This document shows, piece by piece, positions 33,639 through 42,376 of a stretch of 64,000 nucleotides of DNA. The notes below the pieces were generated by a model that saw nothing but the letters and a program-made list of their open reading frames with translations, made no database searches and was not told the DNA's origin. Source of the DNA: Actinoplanes couchii (GTDB lineage: Bacteria; Actinomycetota; Actinomycetes; Mycobacteriales; Micromonosporaceae); contig NZ_BOMG01000110.1 in NCBI RefSeq assembly GCF_016862075.1, positions 46,741-110,740 on the forward strand, given 5' to 3'. Positions within the stretch are counted from its first letter, which is position 1, and each line of letters begins with the position of its first letter. The position numbers were made by a program, and so were the translations under genes.

Positions 33639-34946
33639 ATGACCACCGCATACGCCGACGCGGCGCCCGCCCGGAGCCACCGGGGCAAGCTGGCCCAGTT
33701 GGGCATCGACACCCAATATGTCCTGCTCGGTTTCCCCCTCGGCCTGATCACCCTGATCATCGGCCTGACCGGTTTCGCCCTCGGTCTCGGTCTCGCGGTC
33801 ATCTGGGTCGGTCTGCCGCTGATGGTCGGCACCCTGCTGTTCGCCCGCGGGATGGCGATCACCGAGCGGGCCCGGATCAGCCCGGTCCTGGGCCAGAGGG
33901 TGCCGCACCCGCCGTACCGGAAGGTGCACGGTGAGGGTGCGGTGCGCCGCACGCTCGCCCCGCTGCTGGACGCCCAGTCCTGGCTCGACCTGCTGCACGC
34001 GACGCTGCGTTTCATCCCGAACGTCATCGGGTTCAGCTTCGTCGTGGTCTGGTGGTCGGGTGCCATCGCCGGCCTGCTCTACCCGTTCTACGACTGGGCC
34101 CTGCCGCACAGCCCGGACAACTACGGGTTGCACCAGGTGCTCGGCTTCCAGGACACCGCGTCCGTCCGGATCTTCTTCAACCTCAGCATCGGGATCTTCT
34201 TCGGCGGCACCCTGTACTGGGTGGTCCGTGCGGTCGCGCTGGCCGAGGCGTACTTCGCGAAGGGCCTGTTGAACGGGGCCCACGACCTGCGGATGCAGGT
34301 GGCCGCCGCGGAGGAGGCCCGGGACGTGGCTCAGCGGCAGAAGGCGGCGGCCGTCTCGGCCGAGGCGGTGGCGCTGCGCCGGCTGGAGCGCGACATCCAC
34401 GACGGCCCGCAGCAGCGGCTGGTCCGGCTGGCGATGGACCTGGGGCGCGCCGAGCAGCAGTTCACCGACGACCCGGAGCGGGCCCGCGCCATCGTCGCCG
34501 AGGCGCTCACCCAGACCCGGGAGACCCTGGACGAGCTGCGTGCCCTGTCCCGCGGCATCGCCCCGCCGATCCTGGTCGACCGCGGGCTGCAGGCGGCGCT
34601 GACCGCGCTGGCCGGCCGCTGCACCGTCCCGGTGGACCTGGACGCGCCGCCGATGGAGCGGCTGGATCCGGCCGTCGAGTCGACCGCCTACTTCGTGGTC
34701 GCCGAGGCGCTCACCAACGTCGCCAAGCACAGCCACGCCAACGAGGTCCAGGTCAGCGTGCAGCGGATCGCCACCGGCCTGATCGTGACGGTCAGCGACG
34801 ACGGGGTGGGCGGCGCCAGCCTGGCGAAGGGCCACGGCCTGGCCGGCCTGGACGACCGGGTGCAGGCCGCCGGGGGCGTGCTGGCGGTGGACAGCCCCGT
34901 CGACGGAGGGACGCGGCTCACGGCGGCGCTACCGCTGCCCCTCTAG
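33639..34946 (+). CDS. NarL-type two-component sensor histidine kinase
   Basis: 435 residues. Four or so membrane segments in a DUF/sensor-type N-terminal half (residues about 20-215), then a HisKA_3 dimerisation domain with phospho-acceptor His254 (LERDIHDGPQQRLV) and an HATPase with VAEALTNVAKHSHA and DDGVGGASLAKGHGLAGL. It should phosphorylate the response regulator encoded 28 bases downstream. No large extracellular domain, so the signal is probably membrane-derived, consistent with the linked MMPL exporter. I use ATG 33639, matching the leaderless promoter, not ATG 33621, which would overlap the -10. Confidence 0.9.
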   Translation: MTTAYADAAPARSHRGKLAQLGIDTQYVLLGFPLGLITLIIGLTGFALGLGLAVIWVGLPLMVGTLLFARGMAITERARISPVLGQRVPHPPYRKVHGEGAVRRTLAPLLDAQSWLDLLHATLRFIPNVIGFSFVVVWWSGAIAGLLYPFYDWALPHSPDNYGLHQVLGFQDTASVRIFFNLSIGIFFGGTLYWVVRAVALAEAYFAKGLLNGAHDLRMQVAAAEEARDVAQRQKAAAVSAEAVALRRLERDIHDGPQQRLVRLAMDLGRAEQQFTDDPERARAIVAEALTQTRETLDELRALSRGIAPPILVDRGLQAALTALAGRCTVPVDLDAPPMERLDPAVESTAYFVVAEALTNVAKHSHANEVQVSVQRIATGLIVTVSDDGVGGASLAKGHGLAGLDDRVQAAGGVLAVDSPVDGGTRLTAALPLPL

Positions 34947-34974
34947 AGACATGAGGATCTGACAGCATGGCGGC

Positions 34975-35619
34975 ATGCGGGTGGTCATAGCCGATGATGC
35001 GGTGCTGTTGCGGGAGGGCCTGATCCGGCTCGTCGAGGAGAACGGTCACACCGTCGTCTCGGCAGTCGGGGACGGCCCTTCCCTGGTCGAAGCGATCAAG
35101 GAACATCGTCCGGATGTCTCCATCGTGGACGTCCGGATGCCGCCGTCACACACCGACGAGGGGCTGCGGGCCGCTGTCGAGGCGCGGACCGCGGTGCCGG
35201 GCAGCCCGATCCTGGTGCTCTCCCAGTACGTCGAGGTGTCGTACGCCGACGATCTCCTGGCCGACCGCCGTGGCGCGGTCGGCTATCTGCTCAAGGACCG
35301 GGTCTCGGTGGTCGCCGAGTTCCTGGACGGGCTGGCCCGGGTCGCCGCCGGTGGCACCGTGCTCGACCCCGAGGTGGTCGCCCAGCTGCTGGTCCGCCGC
35401 CGCCGGGACGACCCGCTGCGCGCCCTGACCCCGCGGGAGCGGCAGGTGCTGACGCTGATGGCCGAGGGCATGTCGAACACCGCGATCGCCCGCAAGATGG
35501 TGGTCACCGACGGCGCGGTGGAGAAGCACGTCCGCAACATCTTCACCAAGCTCGGTCTGCACCAGGACGAGGAGCAGCACCGGCGGGTCCTGGCAGTGCT
35601 GGCCTACCTCCAGACGTAG
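34975..35619 (+). CDS. NarL/FixJ-family response regulator
   Basis: 214 residues. Receiver with Asp7-Asp8 and phospho-acceptor Asp52 (VDVRMPPSHTDEG), and a LuxR-type helix-turn-helix from about residue 148 (LTPRERQVLTLMAEGMSNTAIA). Forms a two-component system with the kinase just upstream. The repeated palindromic element upstream of the kinase and MMPL genes is the natural candidate for its binding site. Confidence 0.92.
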   Translation: MRVVIADDAVLLREGLIRLVEENGHTVVSAVGDGPSLVEAIKEHRPDVSIVDVRMPPSHTDEGLRAAVEARTAVPGSPILVLSQYVEVSYADDLLADRRGAVGYLLKDRVSVVAEFLDGLARVAAGGTVLDPEVVAQLLVRRRRDDPLRALTPRERQVLTLMAEGMSNTAIARKMVVTDGAVEKHVRNIFTKLGLHQDEEQHRRVLAVLAYLQT

Positions 35620-35683
35620 GGCTAGCCCTACCACCGACCGGGGTGCTCGCCGGATTCTGGTGACGCCGTCCGCTCCATAGCGT
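35617..35683 (+). promoter_or_regulatory. Operator/promoter of the MMPL gene
   Basis: Perfect palindrome TAGGGCTAGCCCTA (35617-35630), then CGCCGGAT at offset 33 and TAGCGTCT starting 61 bases after the palindrome; the GTG start at 35692 follows the -10 by 8 bases. All elements align without gaps to 33565-33631. The palindrome begins at the stop codon of the response regulator gene. Confidence 0.65.
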
Positions 35684-35691
35684 CTTTCCCC

Positions 35692-37884
35692 GTGGAGAAC
35701 AGGGAAAACGTCAAAGGCATCGCGGCTCGTGTCGCGATCTGGAGCGCCCGCCATCGGGCGCTCGCGATCCTCGGCTGGGTGGCGTTCGTCGCGGCCACCG
35801 TGGTCCTCAGCGGCCAGCTCGGCACCAGGCAGGCCGACTTCGACCAGACCGGGCACGGCGACTCCGGCGAGGCGGACCGGATCGTCGCGGCGGCCGGTTT
35901 CCCGGAGCAGCCGGCCGGCGAGATGGTGCTGATCCAGAACCGGGCCGGCACCGACCGGACCGCGGCCGCGGCGGAGATCATCCGGGTCCTCGGCACGACC
36001 TCGGACGTCATCGATGTGCAGGCGCCGATCGAGTCGCCGGACGGCCGGTCCACCCTGATCTCGTTCAGCGTCGCCGGTGCCGCGGACACCGCCGGGGAGC
36101 GGGTCGGGCCGTCGCTGGACGCGGTGGCGGAAGTGCAGGCCGCCCACCCGGATCTCTACGTCGCGCAGGCCGGTTCGGCCAGCGCGGACCGGCTGGTCGG
36201 CGTCGAGCTGGAGGACGGGCTGACCCGGCTGGGGATGCTCTCCATCCCGGTGACGCTGGGCATCCTGCTGGTGGCGTTCGGCGCGGTGGTCGCGTCACTG
36301 CTCCCGGTCGCGCTGGCGATCATGTCGGTGGTCGCTGCGATCGGCCTGATGGCGCTGGCCAGCCGGTGGGCGCCGGCGGTCGACGAGACCACCCACGTGA
36401 TGCTGCTGATCGGCCTGGCGGTCGGGGTCGACTACTGCCTGTTCTACATCCGGCGGGAGCGGGACGAGCGACGGGCCGGCGCCGATCCGCACCGGGCGCT
36501 GATGATCGCCGCGCAGACCTCCGGCCGGTCGATCTGGGTCTCCGGGCTGACCGTGATCGTGGCGATGGCCGGCATGTTCTTCACCCAGGACGTCACGTTC
36601 GTCAGTTTCGCCGTCGGGACGATCCTGGTGGTGGCCACGGCGGTGCTCGGTTCGCTGACGGTTCTCCCCGCGCTGCTCTCGGCGCTGGGCGACCGGGTGG
36701 ACGCGATCAGGATCCCCGGTCTGTACCGGAAGAACAACGAGGGCCGGGTCTGGAACGGGCTGCTGAAGGTCGTACTCGCCAAGCCGTTGATCTCCGCGAT
36801 CGTCGCGGTCGCCGCGCTGGCCGCCATCGCCTCGCCCGCCCTCGATCTGAAGACCAAGGGCCAGGGCATCCAGGACGTGTCCGCGGACGCCCCGGTGGTG
36901 CTGGCCTTCCTCGCCATCGGCGAGGCCTTCCCGAGCAAGACCACCCCGGCGCAGGTGGTGGTCTCCGGTGACGTCGGGGGCGCCGGGTTCGCGAAGACCC
37001 TGAAGACCTTCACCGCGGCCGTACGGGCCAGCGACGGCGCTCTGGTCGAACCGGTCGACGTGCAGGTCAACCCGGCCGGGAACGTCGCCGTGGTGTCGGT
37101 GGGCCTGGCCGGCAAGGAGAGTGACGCCGCCGCCGTCGACGCGCTGACCCTGCTGCGGGAGCGGGTGGTTCCGGACACGTTCGGTGACGGGGCACTGGTC
37201 ACCGGCTCGACGGCGAGCGGGATCGACTACAACGCGCAGCTGGACCGGACCATGCCGATGGTGTTCGGCTTTGTCCTCGGGCTGGCGTTCCTGCTGCTCC
37301 TGGTCTCGTTCCGGTCGGTCGTCGTGGCGATCACCGGCCTGCTGCTGAACCTGCTGTCGGTCGCCGCGGCGTACGGCATGCTGGTCTTCGTCTTCCAGGA
37401 CGGCCACTTCGAGAAGCAGCTCGGCTTCGTCTCCGGCGGTGGCATCACCAACTGGATCCCGATGTTCCTCTTCGTGATCCTTTTCGGTCTGTCGATGGAC
37501 TACCACGTCTTCGTGGTGAGCCGGATCCGCGAGGGCCACGACCGGGGGCTGTCGACCCGGGACGCGGTACGGGAGGGCATCGGCCGGACCGCCGGCGTGA
37601 TCACCAGCGCCGCCGTGGTGATGGTCGCGGTCTTCGCGCTCTTCGCCACGCTGCCGCTGACCGCCACCAAGGAGCTGGGTGTCGGGCTGGCCGCGGCGGT
37701 TCTGCTGGACGCCACGATCATCCGGGCGGTGCTGCTGCCCGCGGTGATGGCGCTGCTCGGCCGGGCCAACTGGTGGCTGCCGAAGTGGCTGGGCTGGCTG
37801 CCGGAGGTCGCCCACGAACTGCCCGCCCCGCCCGCCGGGCCGCTGCCGGACCCGGATGTGGAACGTCAGCTGACCAGGGTGTGA
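35692..37884 (+). CDS. MMPL-family RND transporter
   Basis: 730 residues with about twelve predicted membrane segments in two halves. Each half carries the MMPL proton-relay motif: GVDYCLFYIRRERDE (near residue 244) and GLSMDYHVFVVSRIREG (near 600). Such transporters export lipids, siderophores or cationic and hydrophobic drugs. Control by the adjacent two-component system is suggested by the shared promoter structure. The 3' end overlaps the convergent crcB gene by 19 bases. Start GTG 35692, leaderless. Confidence 0.92.
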   Translation: MENRENVKGIAARVAIWSARHRALAILGWVAFVAATVVLSGQLGTRQADFDQTGHGDSGEADRIVAAAGFPEQPAGEMVLIQNRAGTDRTAAAAEIIRVLGTTSDVIDVQAPIESPDGRSTLISFSVAGAADTAGERVGPSLDAVAEVQAAHPDLYVAQAGSASADRLVGVELEDGLTRLGMLSIPVTLGILLVAFGAVVASLLPVALAIMSVVAAIGLMALASRWAPAVDETTHVMLLIGLAVGVDYCLFYIRRERDERRAGADPHRALMIAAQTSGRSIWVSGLTVIVAMAGMFFTQDVTFVSFAVGTILVVATAVLGSLTVLPALLSALGDRVDAIRIPGLYRKNNEGRVWNGLLKVVLAKPLISAIVAVAALAAIASPALDLKTKGQGIQDVSADAPVVLAFLAIGEAFPSKTTPAQVVVSGDVGGAGFAKTLKTFTAAVRASDGALVEPVDVQVNPAGNVAVVSVGLAGKESDAAAVDALTLLRERVVPDTFGDGALVTGSTASGIDYNAQLDRTMPMVFGFVLGLAFLLLLVSFRSVVVAITGLLLNLLSVAAAYGMLVFVFQDGHFEKQLGFVSGGGITNWIPMFLFVILFGLSMDYHVFVVSRIREGHDRGLSTRDAVREGIGRTAGVITSAAVVMVAVFALFATLPLTATKELGVGLAAAVLLDATIIRAVLLPAVMALLGRANWWLPKWLGWLPEVAHELPAPPAGPLPDPDVERQLTRV

Positions 37885-38210
37885 GCGAGGGCGCCGCCGA
37901 TCACGGCGGCGCCCATTCCCGCGGTGATGCTGAGCAGGGCGTACCCCACCGCGGCGGCGATCTCGCCACGCTTGGACAGGGTGAGGATCTCCCAGCTGAA
38001 GGTGGAGTACGTGGTGAGCGCCCCGCAGAACCCGGTGCCGAGCATCGCCACCAGGCCGGGGGAGAGCGGCAGGCCGAGCACCAGCCCGAGGACGAACGAC
38101 CCGGCCACGTTGACCACGAGAGTGCCCCGGTGATCCTTCACCCACTGGCCGACCAGGTAGCGCAGCGGCGCTCCGACGGCGGCGCCCAGGGCCACCAACA
38201 GGGCCGTCAT
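37866..38210 (-). CDS. crcB: Fluoride channel subunit CrcB/Fluc (second of pair)
   Basis: 114 residues with four membrane segments and the family signatures GAPLRYLVGQ, NVAGSFVLG and GFCGALTTYSTFSWE (conserved Phe/Tyr/Thr track). Paired subunits form a dual-topology fluoride efflux channel. ATG at 38210 overlaps the stop of the upstream crcB gene (ATGA). The longer open frame upstream lies in the other subunit's gene and is not used. Convergent overlap with the MMPL gene end. Confidence 0.92.
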   Translation of the reverse strand: MTALLVALGAAVGAPLRYLVGQWVKDHRGTLVVNVAGSFVLGLVLGLPLSPGLVAMLGTGFCGALTTYSTFSWEILTLSKRGEIAAAVGYALLSITAGMGAAVIGGALAHTLVS

Positions 38211-38530
38211 CGCCGGGCCAGCAGACTGCCGGCCAGCACCGCGAGCAGGCATCCGGTGAGCGTGGCGGCCAGATAGACCAGCCCGGCGACGGAGACCTCG
38301 ACCATCGCGGTGGAGAACGTGGTGTAGCCGCCGAGGAAGCCGGTGCCGATCAGGAGCCGCGGGATCCGCCGCTCGACCCGGGTGTAGAGCACCCCGATCA
38401 GGAAACAGCCGGACACGTTGATCGCCCAGGTGGTCCAGACCGTCCCGGGCCAGGTGACCGAGATGGCCCACCGGGTCAGCGCGCCGAGGACACCACCGGC
38501 GGAGACGACGGCAAGCGCGGTGCGATCCAC
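38207..38530 (-). CDS. crcB: Fluoride channel subunit CrcB/Fluc (first of pair)
   Basis: 107 residues, four membrane segments, motifs GGVLGALTRWAI, NVSGCFLIG and GFLGGYTTFSTAM. Companion of the subunit downstream; the two diverged copies have opposite charge distributions, as expected for heterodimeric Fluc channels. I choose GTG 38530: it is preceded at 8 bases by TACCGT, suggesting a leaderless mRNA. A longer form from 38587 is possible. No fluoride riboswitch was recognised upstream. Confidence 0.88.
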   Translation of the reverse strand: MDRTALAVVSAGGVLGALTRWAISVTWPGTVWTTWAINVSGCFLIGVLYTRVERRIPRLLIGTGFLGGYTTFSTAMVEVSVAGLVYLAATLTGCLLAVLAGSLLARR

Positions 38531-38807
38531 AACCCGCACGGTATCCCAGCAGAAGTTGGGCGGCCGGGGGGACGTGGCGGCGTCCACCCCGGCCGGTCAG
38601 TCCACTTTAGATCAGGATCTTGAAGAACGCGCGGGCGGCCCTGTTCGGGTCTCCGACCTTAATTCTGTCTGTCGAGGGGGTGACTTCGCGATTGTCTGTC
38701 GGCGGCTTCGGCCGACAAAAGGGGCATCTGCCTTATAAAGCGGGCAGGATTGGCGTAGGAACGGCTGATAACGTGCGGCTCCGCACGCGGACGGAGCGGT
38801 ACTGACG
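38531..38807. other. Intergenic region upstream of orfA'
   Basis: 277 bases, no gene seen. It holds a hairpin TGTCGGC (38697-38703) / GCCGACA (38711-38717) and an A/T-rich CTTATAAAG at about 38730 that could be part of a promoter for the rightward orfA'-orfB' operon. No PhoP-box-like repeat was found here. Confidence 0.4.
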
Positions 38808-39635
38808 ATGCACCACGCGAATCACCACTACGGGCACGCGCACATTCTGGCCCGTTACTGCAACATCCCGGATGCGATGCACCCGCCGCGGATCCGGGGG
38901 TACCTGCAACACGGCTGGAACATCGGGGACGGCCTCGCGCCCGGCACACCGTACGTGTCCGGTGCCCCGCTCTTCGTCTGGTCCGAGGAGACCCGCCGCC
39001 GCTCCTGGTCGCAGGGCCGCCGCAACGTGACGGTGGTCGGTGCGCCGTTCGCCTACCTGGTGGAGATGGCCCCGCCCGTCGAGGGCCCCGGCGAGGGCAC
39101 CATCTTCTACCCCTTCCACGGCTGGGAGGGCCAGCAGGTCCACGGCGACCACCAGCGCCTCATCGACGAGGTCCTGGAGACCGAGACCGGACCGGTCACC
39201 GCGTGCCTGTACTGGAACGAGTACCGGATGCGCAACGTGCGCGCGCTCTACGAGAAAGCCGGGTTCCGGGTCATCTGTCACGGGTACCGGGGATTCTGGT
39301 GGCGCGACAGCAACCGGGACTTCCTGGTGGGCCAGCTCGCCGAACTGCGCCGCCACCGGCGGGTCGTCTCCAACCGGCTGTGCAGCGCCATCTGGTACGG
39401 CCTGCTGGCCGGCCGGGAGGCCGCCGTCTACGGCGACCCGATGGTGCTCGACAACGCCGACATGACGTTCGGCGGCGAACCGCGCCTGCACCGCCAGTGG
39501 CCCGACGTCTACGGCAAGCAGACCGACTTCGCCACCTGTCACCAGCTCGCCCGGGAACAACTGGGCGCCGATGAACTGGCCGGTCCCGCCGAGCTGCGCA
39601 AGCTGCTGGGCTGGCCCAAGGAAGGGTACGTGTGA
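38808..39635 (+). CDS. Paralogue of orfA, possible GT-B-like transferase (orfA')
   Basis: 275 residues, clearly homologous to the protein encoded at 24458-25267: MHHANHHYGHAH, GYLQHGWNIGDG, FYPFHGWEGQQVHGDH, CLYWNE, VICHGYRGF, RVVSNRLCSAIWYG and VYGDPM are shared in the same order. Function unassigned; a nucleotide-sugar-dependent transferase is the best guess. It is followed directly by orfB', reproducing the order of the pse operon. ATG 38808. Confidence 0.6.
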   Translation: MHHANHHYGHAHILARYCNIPDAMHPPRIRGYLQHGWNIGDGLAPGTPYVSGAPLFVWSEETRRRSWSQGRRNVTVVGAPFAYLVEMAPPVEGPGEGTIFYPFHGWEGQQVHGDHQRLIDEVLETETGPVTACLYWNEYRMRNVRALYEKAGFRVICHGYRGFWWRDSNRDFLVGQLAELRRHRRVVSNRLCSAIWYGLLAGREAAVYGDPMVLDNADMTFGGEPRLHRQWPDVYGKQTDFATCHQLAREQLGADELAGPAELRKLLGWPKEGYV

Positions 39636-41323
39636 TGCCGGACCGTCCGGACATGGCCGCGGCCGTCGCCGCCCCACCGCTGACCAACCTGATCCGGTCC
39701 GGCGGCGAGATGTTCAACTGGACCGACACCGACGGCCGGGACAACCAGCTGCTGACCCGCCTGGTCCTGGAACACGCCGGGCCGGGACGGACCGTCCTGG
39801 TCGCCGGCCCGCACCCGGACGGGCTGGTCGCCGCGCTGGCCGGTGCCGGCGCCGAGGTGACGTGGCTGCTGCGCTCGCTGATCGACGCGGAGACCGCCGC
39901 CCGCGCCCACCCCGGCATCACCGTGCTGTCCGGCGCCTTCGGCAAGGCCGACCTGACCGGCGGGTACGACCTGGTGGTCGCCGCCGGCGGGATCCAGCGC
40001 CTCAACTCGGCCGAGGGCGACCAGCTCGCCGCCGGGGAGCTGCTGGACCGGCTGGCCGCCGCGGTCCGCCCGGACGGCGCCCTGATCCTGATGCACGACA
40101 ACCAGCTCGGCGCCCACCACACGGTCCGGCTCGACCCGGGCGCCCGGCACCGCGACGACGCCGCCTGGCACCCGTCCGAGACCACCGAGGGCCCGGCCGC
40201 CCGGTCCCAGCTGACCGCGCACCTGACCGGGGCGGGACTGGTCGTAGATGCCGCCTACGCCGCGTTCCCGGAGCCCGGCGACCCGGCCGTACTCATCGGC
40301 GGTGTCACCCTCGGCGACGTCACGTCGCCGCTGCGGCCCTGGCTGCGGACCGTTCTCGCGCAGGCCTACACCGTCGCCTTCCGCGGCCGCCCGGTCCTCA
40401 GCGACCCCCGCCGGCTGGTGAACCGGGCCCTGCGGGCCGGCGCCGAGGAGACGGTGGCCGGCGGCTGGCTGGTCGTCGCGCACGCCCCCGGCGACACCGA
40501 ACCGGCCCGGGAGTGGCACGACGTGCTGGTCAGCGACGTGCACGGGGTCTATACCCCGGACGCCGCCGAGCCGGGGGTCACCGGCCGGGTGGACAGCCTG
40601 GTCCGCGAGCGGATCGTGAACCCGGTCGCCGCGGACCGGCTGGAGGACCGGCTGCTCGAACTGTGCGCGGCCGCCGACGTGCGGCGCCTGCGGCAGGAGA
40701 TCGCGCAGTACGAGTCGTGGCTCGGCGCCGGCCCGGTCAGCGGACCGCGGGCCCTCGCCGACCTCTCCGACCTCGGGATCACCGCGGACGGCCCGGTGGT
40801 GATGTCCGCGCGCTGGTCGCCGGCCGAACCGGTGCCCGCCCAGATCGTGCTGGTCCGCGCCCTGTGGCAGTTCGCGGTCCGGCTGATCACCTGGGGACGC
40901 CCGCACCCGTGGCCGAACACCGCGAGCGCCGCCGACCTGGCCGCCATCCTGGCCGGGATGGCGGGGCGCAGTCTCGCCGACGACGAGCTGCGGGCCGCGA
41001 TCGATCTCCAGGTGGTGATCGACAGCGCCGAGTTCGGGCTCGGGCCGGCCGAACGGCAGGCGCACCGGCTGGCCCTGCTGGCCGTGCAGCCGGGTACCGC
41101 GCCGCTGGACGTGGCCGGGTACCACGAGCTGACCGAGGCCCTGTGGCGGCAGCGCTACCAGGCCAGTCACCTGCTGGCGATGATGGAGTGGAACGAGCAG
41201 ATCATCCGCTCGCGCGACTCGGCACTGAGCAAGATGGACTGGGAGCTGCAGCTGTTGCGGCGGACCTGGGGCGGCCGGTCGCTGATGCTGGCGAAACGGG
41301 CGTACAAGAAGGTCAAGAAGTAG
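39635..41323 (+). CDS. Paralogue of orfB, methyltransferase-like (orfB')
   Basis: 562 residues. Methyltransferase-like N-terminal half (RTVLVAGPHPDGLVAALAG, YDLVVAAGGIQRLNS, VRPDGALILMHDNQLG), then a large helical region (HPWPNTASAADLAAILAGM aligns with the HHPWPGITDVVRLIAVLAG segment of orfB) and a basic C-terminal tail MLAKRAYKKVKK. Compared with orfB it lacks the Gly/Ser and GQ repeats, so it may represent the ancestral form. The SAM-binding glycine loop is weak (AGPHPDG), so catalysis is uncertain. ATG 39635 overlaps the orfA' stop; GTG 39632 is also possible. Confidence 0.6.
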   Translation: MPDRPDMAAAVAAPPLTNLIRSGGEMFNWTDTDGRDNQLLTRLVLEHAGPGRTVLVAGPHPDGLVAALAGAGAEVTWLLRSLIDAETAARAHPGITVLSGAFGKADLTGGYDLVVAAGGIQRLNSAEGDQLAAGELLDRLAAAVRPDGALILMHDNQLGAHHTVRLDPGARHRDDAAWHPSETTEGPAARSQLTAHLTGAGLVVDAAYAAFPEPGDPAVLIGGVTLGDVTSPLRPWLRTVLAQAYTVAFRGRPVLSDPRRLVNRALRAGAEETVAGGWLVVAHAPGDTEPAREWHDVLVSDVHGVYTPDAAEPGVTGRVDSLVRERIVNPVAADRLEDRLLELCAAADVRRLRQEIAQYESWLGAGPVSGPRALADLSDLGITADGPVVMSARWSPAEPVPAQIVLVRALWQFAVRLITWGRPHPWPNTASAADLAAILAGMAGRSLADDELRAAIDLQVVIDSAEFGLGPAERQAHRLALLAVQPGTAPLDVAGYHELTEALWRQRYQASHLLAMMEWNEQIIRSRDSALSKMDWELQLLRRTWGGRSLMLAKRAYKKVKK

Positions 41324-41328
41324 GCTTT

Positions 41329-41356
41329 TTGAGGGGGGCCGTGAAGCCCCCCTCAA
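41329..41356. terminator. Stem-loop between convergent operons
   Basis: Perfect 11-bp stem TTGAGGGGGGC / GCCCCCCTCAA with 6-base loop between the ends of orfB' and pseI. No U-run on either side; probably a bidirectional terminator of the hairpin-only type. Confidence 0.7.
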
Positions 41357-41359
41357 CTG

Positions 41360-42376
41360 TTAGATCAGGTCCCAGGTCAGCGGGGTGCCCTTGGCGGCGT
41401 CCGCGGTGAAGGTCCGGCCGAGGACGGTCCCGATCGCGTCCGGCTGCAGACCACCGGTCGGCCGGATCGAGCGCACGTTCTCCGGCGTCACCGGGTCGCC
41501 CGCCTTGACGTCGGCCACCACGTAGAGCGACCGCCGGAACCGCAGGCTCTCCTGCTCCGCCTCGGTCGGCCCGATCGCCGTGGTGCCGAGCGCCTGCCAG
41601 GCCCGCTCCGACTCGGTGACCAGCAGCTTCAGCTCGGCCTGGTCGAGCGAGAACGCCGAGTCCACGCCACCGTCGGCCCGGTCCAGGGTGAAGTGCTTCT
41701 CGATCAGCACCGCGCCGTACGCCACCGCGGCGATCGGCACGCCGATGCCCATCGTGTGGTCGCTGAGCCCGATCGGCAGCCCGAGCGCCTCGGCCAGCAC
41801 CGGGATGCGCCGCAGGTTGGTCTGCTCCGGAGGGGCCGGGTACGACGCGGTGCAGCTCAGCACGGTGATGTCGGTGGCCCCGGCGCCCTTGGCGGCCTCG
41901 ACCGCTGCGGTGATCTCGTGCAGCGTGGCCATGCCGGTGGAGATGATGATCGGCTTGCCGGTGGCGGCGGCGAGACGGATCAGCGGCAGGTCGGTGATCT
42001 CCGAGGACGCGATCTTGTACATCGGCGCGTCCAGCTTCTCCAGCAGCTCGACCGCGGTCCGGTCGAACGGGCTGGAGAACGGGGTGATGCCGCGCTCACG
42101 GGCCCGCTCGAAGATCGGCGCGTGCCAGTCCCACGGGGTGTGCGCCCGCTCGTAGAGGTCGTAGAGGTGCTCGCCGCCCCACAGCTCGTGGCCCTTGGAC
42201 AGCCGGAAGCGCGGATGATCCACGTTCACGGTCATGGTGTCCGCGGTGTACGTCTGGATCTTGATGGCGTCCGCGCCGGCGTCGGCTGCGGCGTCCACCA
42301 ACTGCAGCGCCCGGTCGAGCGAACCGTTGTGGTTGCCCGACATCTCCGCGACGATGTACGGCTTCTTGCTGCTCAT
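41360..42376 (-). CDS. pseI: PseI: pseudaminic acid synthase
   Basis: 338 residues. NeuB-family barrel: IVAEMSGNHNGSLDRAL with the metal-binding His region, IKIQTYTADTMT, FSSPFDRTAVELLE, KIASSEITDLPLI, and a C-terminal SAF domain (from about residue 280, RRSLYVVADVKAGDPVTPENV). It condenses the PseG product with phosphoenolpyruvate to give pseudaminic acid. ATG 42376 overlaps the pseH stop (ATGA). Unlike the other pse genes it lies in the second operon; both are needed for a complete pathway. Confidence 0.92.
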   Translation of the reverse strand: MSSKKPYIVAEMSGNHNGSLDRALQLVDAAADAGADAIKIQTYTADTMTVNVDHPRFRLSKGHELWGGEHLYDLYERAHTPWDWHAPIFERARERGITPFSSPFDRTAVELLEKLDAPMYKIASSEITDLPLIRLAAATGKPIIISTGMATLHEITAAVEAAKGAGATDITVLSCTASYPAPPEQTNLRRIPVLAEALGLPIGLSDHTMGIGVPIAAVAYGAVLIEKHFTLDRADGGVDSAFSLDQAELKLLVTESERAWQALGTTAIGPTEAEQESLRFRRSLYVVADVKAGDPVTPENVRSIRPTGGLQPDAIGTVLGRTFTADAAKGTPLTWDLI

